Notes: generated from the sequence alone by a model not told the origin. A stretch of 64,000 bases of DNA from Microbispora rosea (GCF_900156315.1 NZ_FTNI01000020.1:62001-126000); one strand, 5' to 3'. Shown: positions 18,809 through 27,474, numbered from the stretch's first letter. Numbers and translations: made by a program.

Positions 18809-19995
18809 ACCCGCCTGGTGCCGGACACCACCAGCGACGTCAGGACCACGAGCCCCGCCGCGACCCATAGCACGCCGGTCACGGCGACCGCCCCGACGAT
18901 GAGGCTGGCGAACAGCGCTCCCAGCGCGATCGCCAGGTTGAACATGCAGGTGTTGAGCCCGGTGGCGGCCTCGACGCCCTGCGGGGCCGCCTTGATGATC
19001 CAGGTCTGCACGCTCACCGGCAGGCCGCCGAACGCGAAGCCCCATGCGATCAACAGGATCGAGCCGGTGACCGCGTTGCCGCCGAGGAAGGGGAACGCCG
19101 CCAGGATGACCGCGAGCGCGACGCTGACCACGACGATCGTGCCGCGGACGTTGCGGCCCGCCCACGAGCCGGCGATGAGGTTGCCCGCCATCCCGGCCAC
19201 GCCGTACGCCAGCAGCAGTGGGCCGACGAACGCCGCGCCGACCCCGGAGACGTCCTGCAGGATCGGGCTGACGAACGTGAAGGCGCCGTAGTGCCCGGAC
19301 ACCAGCAGGAAGGTGGCGACGACACCGACCCGGACGGCGGGCACGCGCAGCTGCTCGCCCAGCGTGCGCAGCCGGACGGGCTCGGTCGCCGGCATCCGCG
19401 GCAGCAGCACGCTCAGCGCGATCACCAGCAGGAGCGCGACCGCGGCGACCGCGCCGAACGCGATGCGCCAGCCGGTGAGCTCGCCGACGAGCGTGCCGGC
19501 GGGGACGCCGAGGACGTTGGCGGCCATGGCGCCGAAGAAGATCAGTGAGGTGGCCCTGGCGACGTGCGCCTCGGGGACCAGCCGGACGCCGAGGCCCGCG
19601 GCGAGCGCCCAGAACCCGCCGATGCTGACGCCCACGAACAGCCGGGCCACCATCAGCACGGCGTAGGTGGGAGTCACCGCGGACACGACGTTGGCCACCA
19701 GCGCCAGCAGGATCAGGCCGAGCAGGACCACCCGCCGGTCCAGCCCGCGGATCGCCACGGGGAGCAGCGGCGCGGTGACGGCGGCGACCAGGCCGGACAC
19801 GGTCACCATCAGGCCGACTTCGCCGTCGGAGACGTGCAGACCGCCGCCGATGGCCGTGAGCAGACCCATGGGGAGGTTCTCGACGGTCACCACCAGGAAG
19901 GTCCCCAGCGCGACGGCGATCACTGCGAGCCAGTTCTTGATGGGGACGCGATCCGGTGTGCCGGTCCCGGCGGAGACGGACTCGATGACTGTCAT
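18805..19995 (-). CDS. MFS exporter (DHA1 / AraJ-like)
   Basis: The 396-residue protein has 12 predicted membrane helices. Helix 1 starts NWLAVIAVALGTFLVV, and a GLDRRVVLL loop 2-3 motif and GSWAGRNVRGT loop 8-9 motif are present. ATG 19995 has a strong AGGAGG 6 nt upstream. Members of this group expel sugars, drugs or small metabolites by proton antiport. It ends on the MarR stop codon. Two palindromic operators lie about 120-155 bp upstream of its start. It could serve the nucleoside/pigment locus that begins 740 bp away, but that is inference. Confidence 0.92.
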   Translation of the reverse strand: MTVIESVSAGTGTPDRVPIKNWLAVIAVALGTFLVVTVENLPMGLLTAIGGGLHVSDGEVGLMVTVSGLVAAVTAPLLPVAIRGLDRRVVLLGLILLALVANVVSAVTPTYAVLMVARLFVGVSIGGFWALAAGLGVRLVPEAHVARATSLIFFGAMAANVLGVPAGTLVGELTGWRIAFGAVAAVALLLVIALSVLLPRMPATEPVRLRTLGEQLRVPAVRVGVVATFLLVSGHYGAFTFVSPILQDVSGVGAAFVGPLLLAYGVAGMAGNLIAGSWAGRNVRGTIVVVSVALAVILAAFPFLGGNAVTGSILLIAWGFAFGGLPVSVQTWIIKAAPQGVEAATGLNTCMFNLAIALGALFASLIVGAVAVTGVLWVAAGLVVLTSLVVSGTRRV

Positions 19996-20116
19996 CTGGT
20001 TCCTCCTGTGCGCGTGGGCCCGGTCCGGGCTGGCGAGAGCGAACGTCGTGCGTCGGTTGGGTCGAACGGTGGCGCCGATCGGCCCCGGCGGCCGTGGATC
20101 AGTGGCGGGTACATCG

Positions 20117-20149
20117 CTTAGCACTAAGAGACATTACCTTAGCGCTAAG
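20117..20149. promoter_or_regulatory. Paired palindromic operators upstream of the MFS exporter
   Basis: CTTAGCACTAAG (20117-20128) and CTTAGCGCTAAG (20138-20149) are two 12-bp palindromes, the second perfect, the first with one central mismatch. Centre-to-centre spacing is 21 bp, two helical turns, so two dimers would bind one face. TTAG...CTAA palindromes suit MarR-type repressors; the MarR gene at 18317 is the natural candidate. Confidence 0.75.
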
Positions 20150-20412
20150 CGATTGGCCAGACGTGGGCCGGCCGGGTTCGAGGTGCGCGGGCCACTGGCG
20201 GCACGTGGCCCCCGCATGGCCCCCGTGTCGGGGCGGCGTGGACGGGCGCGAGATCCGGCGGTGGCGGTGCCCGGAAGCGGGGAACCGTGCCGGCGAATCG
20301 CCTGGGGAGATCGGTTGCTCGTGGTGCATTCTCACCACCGCCGTTTCTCACGCGTGCTCGTCGGGGCACTCCGAAACGGAGGCTAGTTTCGCGTTTCCCG
20401 CCGGGTCAACGA

Positions 20413-20428
20413 GAGTCGCGCGCGACTC
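20413..20428. promoter_or_regulatory. 16-bp perfect palindrome, candidate operator
   Basis: GAGTCGCGCGCGACTC reads the same on both strands. It lies 309 bp before the TrpF-like start, in a non-coding region. It could be an operator for a regulator outside the window. Confidence 0.4.
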
Positions 20429-20575
20429 GGGACGGGCCGTTTCTCTGTAGGGGGTGTGAGGGGTTGTGGACCGTCTCTTGCGCCCCCCTCCTGGGGGCTC
20501 CCGAAAAGTCCAGAGGTGTCCCGGATCGTCCTGACATGCTGTGGGGCCGCTAGGGGTTGTGAGGAAAGCCCGCCA

Positions 20576-20617
20576 GCGCGAATTCTGAGTAGGCCTCGCA
20601 GGCCGGAATATTCGCGC
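20576..20617 (+). promoter_or_regulatory. Nested hairpin in the leader of the TrpF-like gene
   Basis: GCGCGAATTC (20576-20585) pairs with GAATATTCGCGC (20606-20617, two-base bulge). An inner stem GGCCT/AGGCC (20592-20596 with 20600-20604) closes on a 3-nt loop. The structure ends 119 bp before the ATG and could act as an attenuator or RNA-processing element. Confidence 0.4.
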
Positions 20618-20736
20618 CGTAGCGAATTCCATCTCGAAAGGCCGCACTGTCGCGGGCTGCTCAATGCCATTGTTCGTGGCCGTTTGCAATTCGTTTCCGA
20701 CCAAGGCCGCTCAGGCCGGTTCGAAAGGCGGGCAAC

Positions 20737-21429
20737 ATGCAGGGACTGATTCAGGTGGCCGGTGTCATCGACCAGGCCGAGGCGGACCTGATCCGCGAGG
20801 AAGGCGCGGACTGGCTCGGCTTCGCCTTGCGGCTGCCGGCGAAGAACGAGGACCTGTCCGAGGAGGAGGCCGCGGCGATCGTCAAGGAGATCCAGCCGGA
20901 GCACAGAGGCGTCGTGATCACATACCTGACCGACGCCGAGGAGATCAAGACCTTCTGCGAGGAGCTGGGCGTCACCGCGATCCAGCTGCACGGCGACGTG
21001 ACGGGCGAGGAACTGCGGAAGCTGCGGCGCATCGCCCCCGACCTGTACGTGCTCAAGAGCCTCGTGGTCAAGCAGGACAACCTCGACGAGCTGGCCGCGA
21101 TCGTGGACGAGGCGGCCGAGTGGGTCGACATGTTCATCACCGACACCTTCAACCCGGCCACCGGTGCCAAGGGCGCCACCGGGCTGCTGCACGACTGGTC
21201 GATCAGCGCGGAGCTGGTCCGGATCTCGCCCAAGCCGCTGATGCTCGCCGGCGGGCTGAACCCGGACAACGTCGCCGCCGCGATCACCGAGGTCCGCCCG
21301 GCCGCGGTCGACGCGCACACCGGCCTGGAGGACCCGGTGACCCGCCGCAAGGACCGGCTCAAGGTGCGCAAGTTCGTCCAGGAGGCCCGCCGGGCCTTCG
21401 CGCAGCTGGCGGCGGGTGAGCAGGCATGA
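20737..21429 (+). CDS. TrpF-fold protein (PRAI homologue) lacking the catalytic Cys; probable C-nucleoside pathway enzyme
   Basis: The 230-residue protein matches phosphoribosylanthranilate isomerase along its length: GADWLGFAL, IQLHGD (His85), the Asp136 region FITDT, and phosphate-loop motifs AGGLNPDNV and HTGLED. The usual N-terminal KICGIT is QVAGVI here, so the general-base Cys of PRAI is Ala8. Two positions that are Phe and Ser in PRAI motifs (GTGxxFDW, VDVSSG) are His152 and His194. With conserved His85 and nearby acids these could form a metal site. It is unlikely to isomerise PRA for tryptophan synthesis. It overlaps the next gene by 4 nt (ATGA), so it works with the UPRT-like enzyme. 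The oxygenase that builds the oxazine ring of oxazinomycin is a non-heme iron enzyme; whether this is its counterpart cannot be told from sequence. Confidence 0.85.
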   Translation: MQGLIQVAGVIDQAEADLIREEGADWLGFALRLPAKNEDLSEEEAAAIVKEIQPEHRGVVITYLTDAEEIKTFCEELGVTAIQLHGDVTGEELRKLRRIAPDLYVLKSLVVKQDNLDELAAIVDEAAEWVDMFITDTFNPATGAKGATGLLHDWSISAELVRISPKPLMLAGGLNPDNVAAAITEVRPAAVDAHTGLEDPVTRRKDRLKVRKFVQEARRAFAQLAAGEQA

Positions 21430-22121
21430 CCATCACGGCGACGCAGGCGGCCGGCCCCCTGAATGTGACCGTCAACGAGATGGTGCACCTGCTGCCGCAG
21501 ACCAGGCAGCTGCGGGCGCTGCACACCGTCATCCGCGACCGGCACGCCGACCTGGGGCGTTTCGTCACCACCTCGGGCCGGATCATCCGCCAGCTCATCG
21601 AGACGGCCCTGGACCTCCTGCCGTACGAGCCGGTGGACGTGCAGACCCCGGTGGGGGAGACCTACCACGGCCTGCGGCCGGCCAAGCCGATCTGCGGGGT
21701 GCCCGTCGTGCGCGCCGGAGAGAGCATGGAGCACGAGCTGCGTGCGGTGTCGCCGGGAGTGCGGATCGGCAAGATCCTGATTCAGCGGGACAAAGTGACG
21801 AAGCTGCCGCGGCTGTACTACTCGGCGCTGCCCGCGGACATCGACCGGCACAGCGTGCTGCTGCTGGACCCGATGCTCGCCACCGGCGGGACCGCGCTGG
21901 CCGCCGTCGAGGTGCTGCTCGACCACGGGGTCGCGGAGGACGACATCGTCTTCGTCGCCCTGCTGTCGGCGCCGGAGGGCATCGCCGCCGTCCACGCGCG
22001 CCACCCGAACCTGCGGATCGTGACCTCGGCCATCGAGGAACGGCTGAACGAGAACGCCTACATGATCCCCGGCATCGGCGACTTCGGCGACCGGTACTTC
22101 GGCACGGACGTCCCACGCTGA
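21426..22121 (+). CDS. Uracil phosphoribosyltransferase homologue, divergent active site
   Basis: The 231-residue protein follows UPRT: TLRALHTVIRD-like N-terminus, VPVVRAGESM (canonical RAGLGM), the PRPP loop LLDPMLATGGTA and the C-terminal IPGIGDFGDRYFGT (canonical PGLGDAGDRLFGT). The RAGxxM and GxGDxGDR changes lie at the uracil site, so a modified base or a changed role is possible. It is translationally coupled to the TrpF-like gene. In the minimycin cluster a UPRT homologue (MinD) is reported to take part in self-resistance; the same role is inferred here. A housekeeping upp remains possible, but the context argues against it. Confidence 0.88.
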   Translation: MTITATQAAGPLNVTVNEMVHLLPQTRQLRALHTVIRDRHADLGRFVTTSGRIIRQLIETALDLLPYEPVDVQTPVGETYHGLRPAKPICGVPVVRAGESMEHELRAVSPGVRIGKILIQRDKVTKLPRLYYSALPADIDRHSVLLLDPMLATGGTALAAVEVLLDHGVAEDDIVFVALLSAPEGIAAVHARHPNLRIVTSAIEERLNENAYMIPGIGDFGDRYFGTDVPR

Positions 22122-22126
22122 CACCC

Positions 22127-22147
22127 CCCCTCCCCGAGGGGGAGGGG
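22127..22147 (+). terminator. GC hairpin after the UPRT gene
   Basis: CCCCTCCCC (22127-22135) pairs perfectly with GGGGAGGGG (22139-22147) around a GAG loop, 5 bp after the UPRT stop. There is no U-tract. It may end or reduce transcription before the NRPS gene, whose start is 242 bp further on. Confidence 0.55.
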
Positions 22148-22389
22148 ATCCCCGCCGTCGCCGGTCGGATCTTTCCGCAGCACCGGCGACGGCCCCCGGG
22201 ACCGACCCGCCCCGGGGTCTCGCGTGGCCTCTTCCACAGTCCGCACATCCCGCCGGTCCGGCGGCAGGCCCGACCGGCCCGCGGCGCGGCCCGGGCCGGT
22301 CACCCCGCGGCGGAGCGCGGGACACGGGTGACGGCGCCGAGGGCCGCGGTTTCCCAGCAATCCTTGTCCGCCCATCGCAGGGGGAGGAA

Positions 22390-25300
22390 ATGATCACCAC
22401 TCCAGCCGTTGAAGCGAGACGGGAACCACCGGAGGACGCCTGTCTTCCCGATCTGCTCGATGCCCAGGCCCGGTTGCGCCCGGGCGCCATCGCGGTCGTC
22501 TGCGGAGAGCGGCGGCTGACCTTCCGCGAGCTCGCGGAGGGCGGCGCGGCCCTCGGCGGGCACCTGCGGGAGCTCGGCGTGGACCTCGACGAGTGCGTGG
22601 GGCTGTTCGTCGAGCCGTCGATCGACCTGATGGTCGGCGTTTGGGGAATCCTGCGGGCCGGCGGCGCCTACCTGCCGCTGTCCCCCGAATATCCCGAAGA
22701 GCGCCTCCGCTACATGATCGAGGACGCCGGCGTGCGGGTCGTCGTCACCCAGGACGAGCTCGTGGACAGGCTGACCGAGCTGGCGCCCGCGGAGACGAGG
22801 ATCGTCACCCTGAAGGACGTGGAGGGATTCGCGGGTTCGCCCGGAGGCGACCGGCGCCCCGGCCGCGACCCCGGCCGTCACTCCGGCCGCCACCTCGACC
22901 GGCACCCGGGCCTGCGTCCGGGCAACCTCGCGTACGTCATCTACACCTCCGGCAGCACCGGCAAGCCGAAGGGCGTGATGATCGAGCACCGCAGCATCGT
23001 CAGCCAGATGCGGTGGCTGCGCGCCGGCTACGGGATCGACCAGGACAAGGTCATCGTGCAGAAGACGCCGATGAGCTTCGACGCGGCACAGTGGGAGATC
23101 CTCGCGCCGATCTGCGGCTCCCTGGTCGTCGTGGGCCCGCCCGGGGTCTATCGGGACGCCGAGCGGCTGATCGACGTCATCAGGACGCACGACGTCACCA
23201 CCTTGCAGTGCGTTCCCACGCTGCTGACGGCGCTGCTGGACACCGAGGAACTGCAGAGCTGTACCTCGCTCACGCAGGTCTTCACCGGAGGCGAGGTGCT
23301 GTCCAAGGGGCTGGCGACGAGCTTCCTCGACGCCATGCCCGGGTGCGCGCTGGTCAACCTGTACGGCCCCACGGAGTGCACGATCAACTCGTCGGCCTAC
23401 ACCGTGGACCCGGCGACCGTCGACGAGGGCCCGAACGCGATCTCGATCGGCGCGCCGGTCGACCACACCGACTATCACATCCTCGATCCGGCCGGGGGGC
23501 CGGTGGCCGTCGGCGAGATCGGCGAGCTGTTCATCGGAGGCGTCCAGGTCGCCCGCGGCTACCTGCACCGGCCCGAGCTGACCGCCGAGCGGTTCGTGGA
23601 CAACCCGCTCGGCGAGGGCAGGCTGTTCAAGACCGGCGACCTCGCGTACTGGAACGCCGACGGCACCGTCCAGTTCGTCGGCCGCGCCGACAACCAGGTC
23701 AAGCTGCGCGGGTTCCGGGTCGAGCTGGACGAGATCAAGCTGGCCATCGAGACCCACGACTGGGTCAAGCACGCCGCGGTCATCGTCAAGAACGACCCGC
23801 GCACCGGCTTCCAGAACCTGATCGCCTGCGTGGAGCTGAACCCCAAGGAAGCGGCGCTGATGGACCAGGGCAACCACGGCGCCCACCATCAGTCCAAGGC
23901 GAGCCGGCTCCAGGTCAGGGCGCAGCTGTCCAACCCCGGGCTCAGGGAGGCCGCGGAGCTCGACGGCAGGCCGGTGATCGACCTGCCGGGCAGGCAGGCG
24001 ACCGCGCGGCAACGCGGGCTGGCGTTCGCGCGCAAGACCTACCGGTTCTACGAGGGCGGGGAGCTCGGCCGGGGCGACATCCTGAAGCTGCTGGCCAGGA
24101 AGGCCGAGGGCGCGCACTCCCGCGGCCTCGACACCGTCGGCATGGACACGCTCGGCGAGATCCTGCGCTACCTCGGCCAGCACCACAGCGAGGAACGCCT
24201 GCTGCCGAAGTACGCGTACGCCTCGCCGGGGGCGTTGTACGCGGCCCAGCTCTACCTGGAGATCGACGGGATCGGCGACCTCCAGCCGGGCTTCTACTAC
24301 CACCATCCGGTGGACCACAGGCTCGTGCTGGTCGGGCCGGCCGCCGGGGGAGCGCGGCCGAGGGTGAGGCTGCACTTCGTCGGCAAGAGGCGGGCGATCG
24401 AACCGGTCTACAAGAACAACATCCGCGAGGTCCTGGAGATCGAGACCGGACACATGGTCGGCCTGTTCGAGGAGGTGCTGCCGGAGTACGGCCTGGACAT
24501 CAGGCCCCTGGAGTACGCGCCGGCCACGATGGACCACCTGGACTGCGCCGCCGAGGACTACTACCTCGGCACGTTCGAGCTGGTCCCGTACGCCGGGCCG
24601 CGCCAGGACGAGATCGACCTCTACGTCCAGGCGCATCCCGGGAAGATCGCCGACATGCGGGCGGGCCAGTACGCCTACGAGAACGGGCGGCTGCGGCTGA
24701 TCTCCGACGAGCTCATCCTGAAGAAGCAGGTCATCGCGATCAACCAGGCGGTCTACGACCGGTCGAGCCTCGGCATCTCGGTGATCAGCAGGAACGACGA
24801 GGAGTGGCTGCACTACATCGACCTGGGGCGCACGCTGCAGCGCCTGTCGATGAACGACGTGAACATCGGGTTCATGTCGTCCGGATACAGCTCCAAGTCC
24901 GGCGACGCCCTGCCCTCGGCGCGCAGGATCGACGACATCCTCCACGCCAACGGCCGGCCCACCGGCCCGTCCTACTTCTTCATCGGCGGCCGCGTGAGCG
25001 ACGAGCAGCGGCTGAGCGAGGGGATGAAGGAGGACTCGGTCCACATGAAGGGACCGGCGGAGATGATCAGGGACGACCTCATCAACTTCCTGCCGGACTA
25101 CATGATCCCGAACAAGGTCGTCGTGCTGGACCGGCTCCCGTTCACGGCGAACGGGAAGATCGACGTGAGGGCGCTGGCCGAGTCCTCCGCGACGGACGCG
25201 GACAACGCCGACCGGCCGTACGTCGCGCCGCGGACCATGACCGAGCGCCGGATCGCCGAGCTGTGGAAGAAGGCGATGAAGCGGGAGACGGTCTCGGTGG

Positions 25301-26523
25301 AGGACGACTTCTTCGCCTCGGGCGGCAACTCGCTCATCGCCGTCGGGCTGATCAACAAGATCAACCGGGAGTTCTGCGGCTCGCTGCCCCTCCAGGTGCT
25401 GTTCGAGTGCCCCACCATCGAGAAGCTCGCCCGGCGGCTCGACGGGACCGAGTCCGAGGCGTGCTCCCGGCTCGTGCCGCTGCAGCGGGAGGGCTCCGAA
25501 CGGCCCGTCTACTGCTGGCCCGGCCTCGGCGGCTACACCATGAACCTGCGCACGCTGGCCGCCAGGATGGGCGCCACCCAGCCCTTCTACGGGATCCAGG
25601 CGTACGGGATCAACCCCGAGGAGGTGCCGTACGCGACCATCGGCGAGATGGCGGCCGAGGACGTCAAGGCGATCCGCCGGCTGCAGCCGTCCGGTCCCTA
25701 CACCCTGTGGGGATACTCGTTCGGCGCGCGTGTCGCGTTCGAGGCCGCCTACCAGCTGGAACAGGCCGGTGAGCGGGTGGAGCACCTGTTCCTGATCGCG
25801 CCGGGCTCGCCGAAGGTCCACACGGCGGGCACGTCCGAGCACGAGCGCGAGGCCGGCTTCGGCAACAAGGCGTACGTGACGATCCTCTTCTCGGTCTTCG
25901 CCGGCACGATCACCGGGCCGCTGCTGGAACGGTGCCTGGCCGAGGCCGTGGACGAGGAGAGCTTCGCCGCCTTCATCCATCGCAACTTCCCCGACCTGGA
26001 CGCCGACCTCGTACGCCGGATCATGCGGGTGGTGGGCGAGACCTTCGAGTTCAGCTACACCTTCCGCGAGCTGGCCCGGCGGCGGATCGACGCGCCGATC
26101 ACCATCTTCAAGGCCAGGGGCGACGACTACTCGTTCCTGGAGAACAGCAGCGGCTACTCGGCGACGGCCCCGGTCGTCGTCGACCTGGAAGCCGATCACT
26201 ACGGCCTGCTCAAGGAACCGGAGATCGACGAGCTGGTCGCAGCCATCAGGGATCGTCTCGGGACCCACGGTAAGGAGATCATCATGCCGCACGTCAGCAT
26301 CAAGCACTTCCCCGTCCCCCTCACCGAGCAACAGCACTCCGACCTGGTCGCCGCGGTGACCAAGGCGATGACGAGCGCCTTCGGCTGTGAGGAGGGCTCG
26401 GTGTCGATCATCCTGGAGCCGGTCGCGAAGGAGCTGTGGGACGAGAAGGTCTACATCCCGGAGATCCTCAACCAGAAGCACAAGCTGAACAAGCTGCCGA
26501 ACTACGGCCCGGCCGCGAACTGA
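22390..26523 (+). CDS. Indigoidine-synthetase-type NRPS (A with inserted Ox, T, TE) fused to a tautomerase domain
   Basis: The 1,377-residue protein contains: adenylation core (residues ~40-480; A3 YTSGSTGKPKGVMIEH, A5 NLYGPTECTINSS, A7 FKTGDLAYW, A8 LRGFRVELDEIK); an FMN oxidase domain (~505-865) inserted between A8 and A9 exactly as in IndC/BpsA, with the marker KTYRFYEGG near 548; A9-A10 (LPDYMIPNK, TANGKID); carrier domain Ser981 in GGNSL; thioesterase Ser1110 in GYSFG. BpsA-like enzymes cyclise and oxidise L-Gln to indigoidine. After the TE, residues 1299-1377 form a 4-oxalocrotonate-tautomerase-like domain (MPHVSIKHFPVPLTEQQ), absent from the four-domain BpsA layout. A G-rich AGGAA Shine-Dalgarno abuts ATG 22390. 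It shares an operon with psuG 9 bp downstream. Product: indigoidine or a precursor of a minimycin-like C-nucleoside. Confidence 0.93.
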   Translation: MITTPAVEARREPPEDACLPDLLDAQARLRPGAIAVVCGERRLTFRELAEGGAALGGHLRELGVDLDECVGLFVEPSIDLMVGVWGILRAGGAYLPLSPEYPEERLRYMIEDAGVRVVVTQDELVDRLTELAPAETRIVTLKDVEGFAGSPGGDRRPGRDPGRHSGRHLDRHPGLRPGNLAYVIYTSGSTGKPKGVMIEHRSIVSQMRWLRAGYGIDQDKVIVQKTPMSFDAAQWEILAPICGSLVVVGPPGVYRDAERLIDVIRTHDVTTLQCVPTLLTALLDTEELQSCTSLTQVFTGGEVLSKGLATSFLDAMPGCALVNLYGPTECTINSSAYTVDPATVDEGPNAISIGAPVDHTDYHILDPAGGPVAVGEIGELFIGGVQVARGYLHRPELTAERFVDNPLGEGRLFKTGDLAYWNADGTVQFVGRADNQVKLRGFRVELDEIKLAIETHDWVKHAAVIVKNDPRTGFQNLIACVELNPKEAALMDQGNHGAHHQSKASRLQVRAQLSNPGLREAAELDGRPVIDLPGRQATARQRGLAFARKTYRFYEGGELGRGDILKLLARKAEGAHSRGLDTVGMDTLGEILRYLGQHHSEERLLPKYAYASPGALYAAQLYLEIDGIGDLQPGFYYHHPVDHRLVLVGPAAGGARPRVRLHFVGKRRAIEPVYKNNIREVLEIETGHMVGLFEEVLPEYGLDIRPLEYAPATMDHLDCAAEDYYLGTFELVPYAGPRQDEIDLYVQAHPGKIADMRAGQYAYENGRLRLISDELILKKQVIAINQAVYDRSSLGISVISRNDEEWLHYIDLGRTLQRLSMNDVNIGFMSSGYSSKSGDALPSARRIDDILHANGRPTGPSYFFIGGRVSDEQRLSEGMKEDSVHMKGPAEMIRDDLINFLPDYMIPNKVVVLDRLPFTANGKIDVRALAESSATDADNADRPYVAPRTMTERRIAELWKKAMKRETVSVEDDFFASGGNSLIAVGLINKINREFCGSLPLQVLFECPTIEKLARRLDGTESEACSRLVPLQREGSERPVYCWPGLGGYTMNLRTLAARMGATQPFYGIQAYGINPEEVPYATIGEMAAEDVKAIRRLQPSGPYTLWGYSFGARVAFEAAYQLEQAGERVEHLFLIAPGSPKVHTAGTSEHEREAGFGNKAYVTILFSVFAGTITGPLLERCLAEAVDEESFAAFIHRNFPDLDADLVRRIMRVVGETFEFSYTFRELARRRIDAPITIFKARGDDYSFLENSSGYSATAPVVVDLEADHYGLLKEPEIDELVAAIRDRLGTHGKEIIMPHVSIKHFPVPLTEQQHSDLVAAVTKAMTSAFGCEEGSVSIILEPVAKELWDEKVYIPEILNQKHKLNKLPNYGPAAN
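26284..26523 (+). CDS. Possible internal translation start giving a free 79-residue tautomerase
   Basis: Inside the NRPS frame, AAGGAG (26272-26277) sits 6 nt before ATG 26284, a textbook ribosome binding site. The next codon is Pro. 4-OT-family enzymes need an N-terminal proline as catalytic base, exposed once Met is removed. Translation from here would yield an active-type tautomerase, whereas in the fusion this Pro is internal. This is an alternative product of the NRPS gene, not a separate locus. Confidence 0.45.
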   Translation: MPHVSIKHFPVPLTEQQHSDLVAAVTKAMTSAFGCEEGSVSIILEPVAKELWDEKVYIPEILNQKHKLNKLPNYGPAAN

Positions 26524-26532
26524 GGAGCGACG

Positions 26533-27474
26533 ATGACCCGGGAGCATGGGCGCGTCCCGCTGGTGTTCAGCGAGGAGGTCGCGGACGCACTCGCCGAGAG
26601 GCGGCCGGTGGTGGCGCTGGAGTCGAACGTCATCACCCACGGCCTGCCCTATCCGGACAACGCGGCGACCGCGCGCAAGGTCGAGGACGCCGTCCGCGCG
26701 GGCGGCGCGGTCCCGGCCACGATCTGCGTCGAAGGCGGGCAGATCAAGGTCGGCATGACCGACGAGGACGTCGAGCGGTTCGCCTCGACGCCCGGCATCC
26801 CCAAGGTCAGCAGCCGGGACCTGCCGGTGATCCTGGCCCAGGGCGGGCTCGGCGCGCTGACCGTGGCCAGCTCGGTGGTGGCGGCCGAACTGGCCGGCAT
26901 CCCGTTCTTCTCGTCGGCCGGCATCGGCGGGGTGCACCGGGGAGCGGAGAAGACGATGGACGTCTCCTCCGACCTGATCCAGTTCACCCGGTCGAAGGTG
27001 GCCGTCGTCTGCGCCGGGGCCAAGAGCATCCTCGACCTGAACCTGACGATGGAGTATCTGGAGACCCACTGCGTGCCGGTGGTGTCGTATCGGTCGGACG
27101 ACTTCCCCGCGTTCTACTGCGTCTCCAGCGGCATCCGCAGCCCGCAGCGGCTGGACGACGAGCGGGTGATCGCACGTGCGGTGGAGAACCACTGGGCGCT
27201 GGGCAACGACAGCTCGTTCCTCATCACCACGCCGGTGCGGGAGGAGGACGCGATCGACGCGTCCGAGGTGGACGCCGCCATCGCCGGTGCGATGGCCGCG
27301 GCCGAGCGGGACGGCGTGCGCGGCAACGCGATCACCAAGTATCTGATGCGCGCCGTGGACGCGGCCACCGAGGGGCGGTCGTCGAGGGCGAACATGTCGG
27401 TGCTCGTCAGCACGGCCGAGGTCGGCGGCCGTCTGGCCGCGGCCCACGCGCGGTATCGGGAGGAGACCGCCTGA
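26533..27474 (+). CDS. psuG: Pseudouridine-5'-phosphate glycosidase (IndA/MinB-like)
   Basis: The 313-residue protein is full length for PsuG, with the active-site segments in order: Glu30 in [12 protein letters not shown], Lys91 in [23 protein letters not shown], Lys164 in AGAKSILDL, and [18 protein letters not shown]. coli PsuG reversibly joins uracil and ribose-5-phosphate through a C-C bond. Homologues called IndA occur in indigoidine clusters, and MinB/OzmB-type members make the C-glycosidic bond of minimycin/oxazinomycin. GAGGAGC precedes ATG 26533, 9 bp after the NRPS stop, so the two are co-translated. No psuK kinase is adjacent, which supports a biosynthetic role. Confidence 0.93.
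   Translation: MTREHGRVPLVFSEEVADALAERRPVVALESNVITHGLPYPDNAATARKVEDAVRAGGAVPATICVEGGQIKVGMTDEDVERFASTPGIPKVSSRDLPVILAQGGLGALTVASSVVAAELAGIPFFSSAGIGGVHRGAEKTMDVSSDLIQFTRSKVAVVCAGAKSILDLNLTMEYLETHCVPVVSYRSDDFPAFYCVSSGIRSPQRLDDERVIARAVENHWALGNDSSFLITTPVREEDAIDASEVDAAIAGAMAAAERDGVRGNAITKYLMRAVDAATEGRSSRANMSVLVSTAEVGGRLAAAHARYREETA

Larger units (their letters stand above)
20150..20736. other. 587-bp non-coding leader upstream of the TrpF-like gene
   Basis: No frame here has coding character. It contains a 16-bp perfect palindrome (20413-20428), a G-rich patch with the direct repeat AGGGGTTGTG (about 20459 and 20552), a small CCCCC/GGGGG hairpin near 20482-20498, and a nested hairpin at 20576-20617. 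This length of structured DNA ahead of a metabolic operon suggests a long regulated leader. I recognise no known riboswitch fold. Confidence 0.5.

Noticed and set aside
20459..20617. Possible riboswitch in the TrpF-like gene leader
   Set aside because: Hairpins are present, but no known aptamer consensus could be matched, so it is listed only as a structured leader.
20737..21429. Housekeeping tryptophan gene trpF
   Set aside because: The catalytic Cys is missing and no trp genes adjoin; it is coupled to a UPRT homologue instead.
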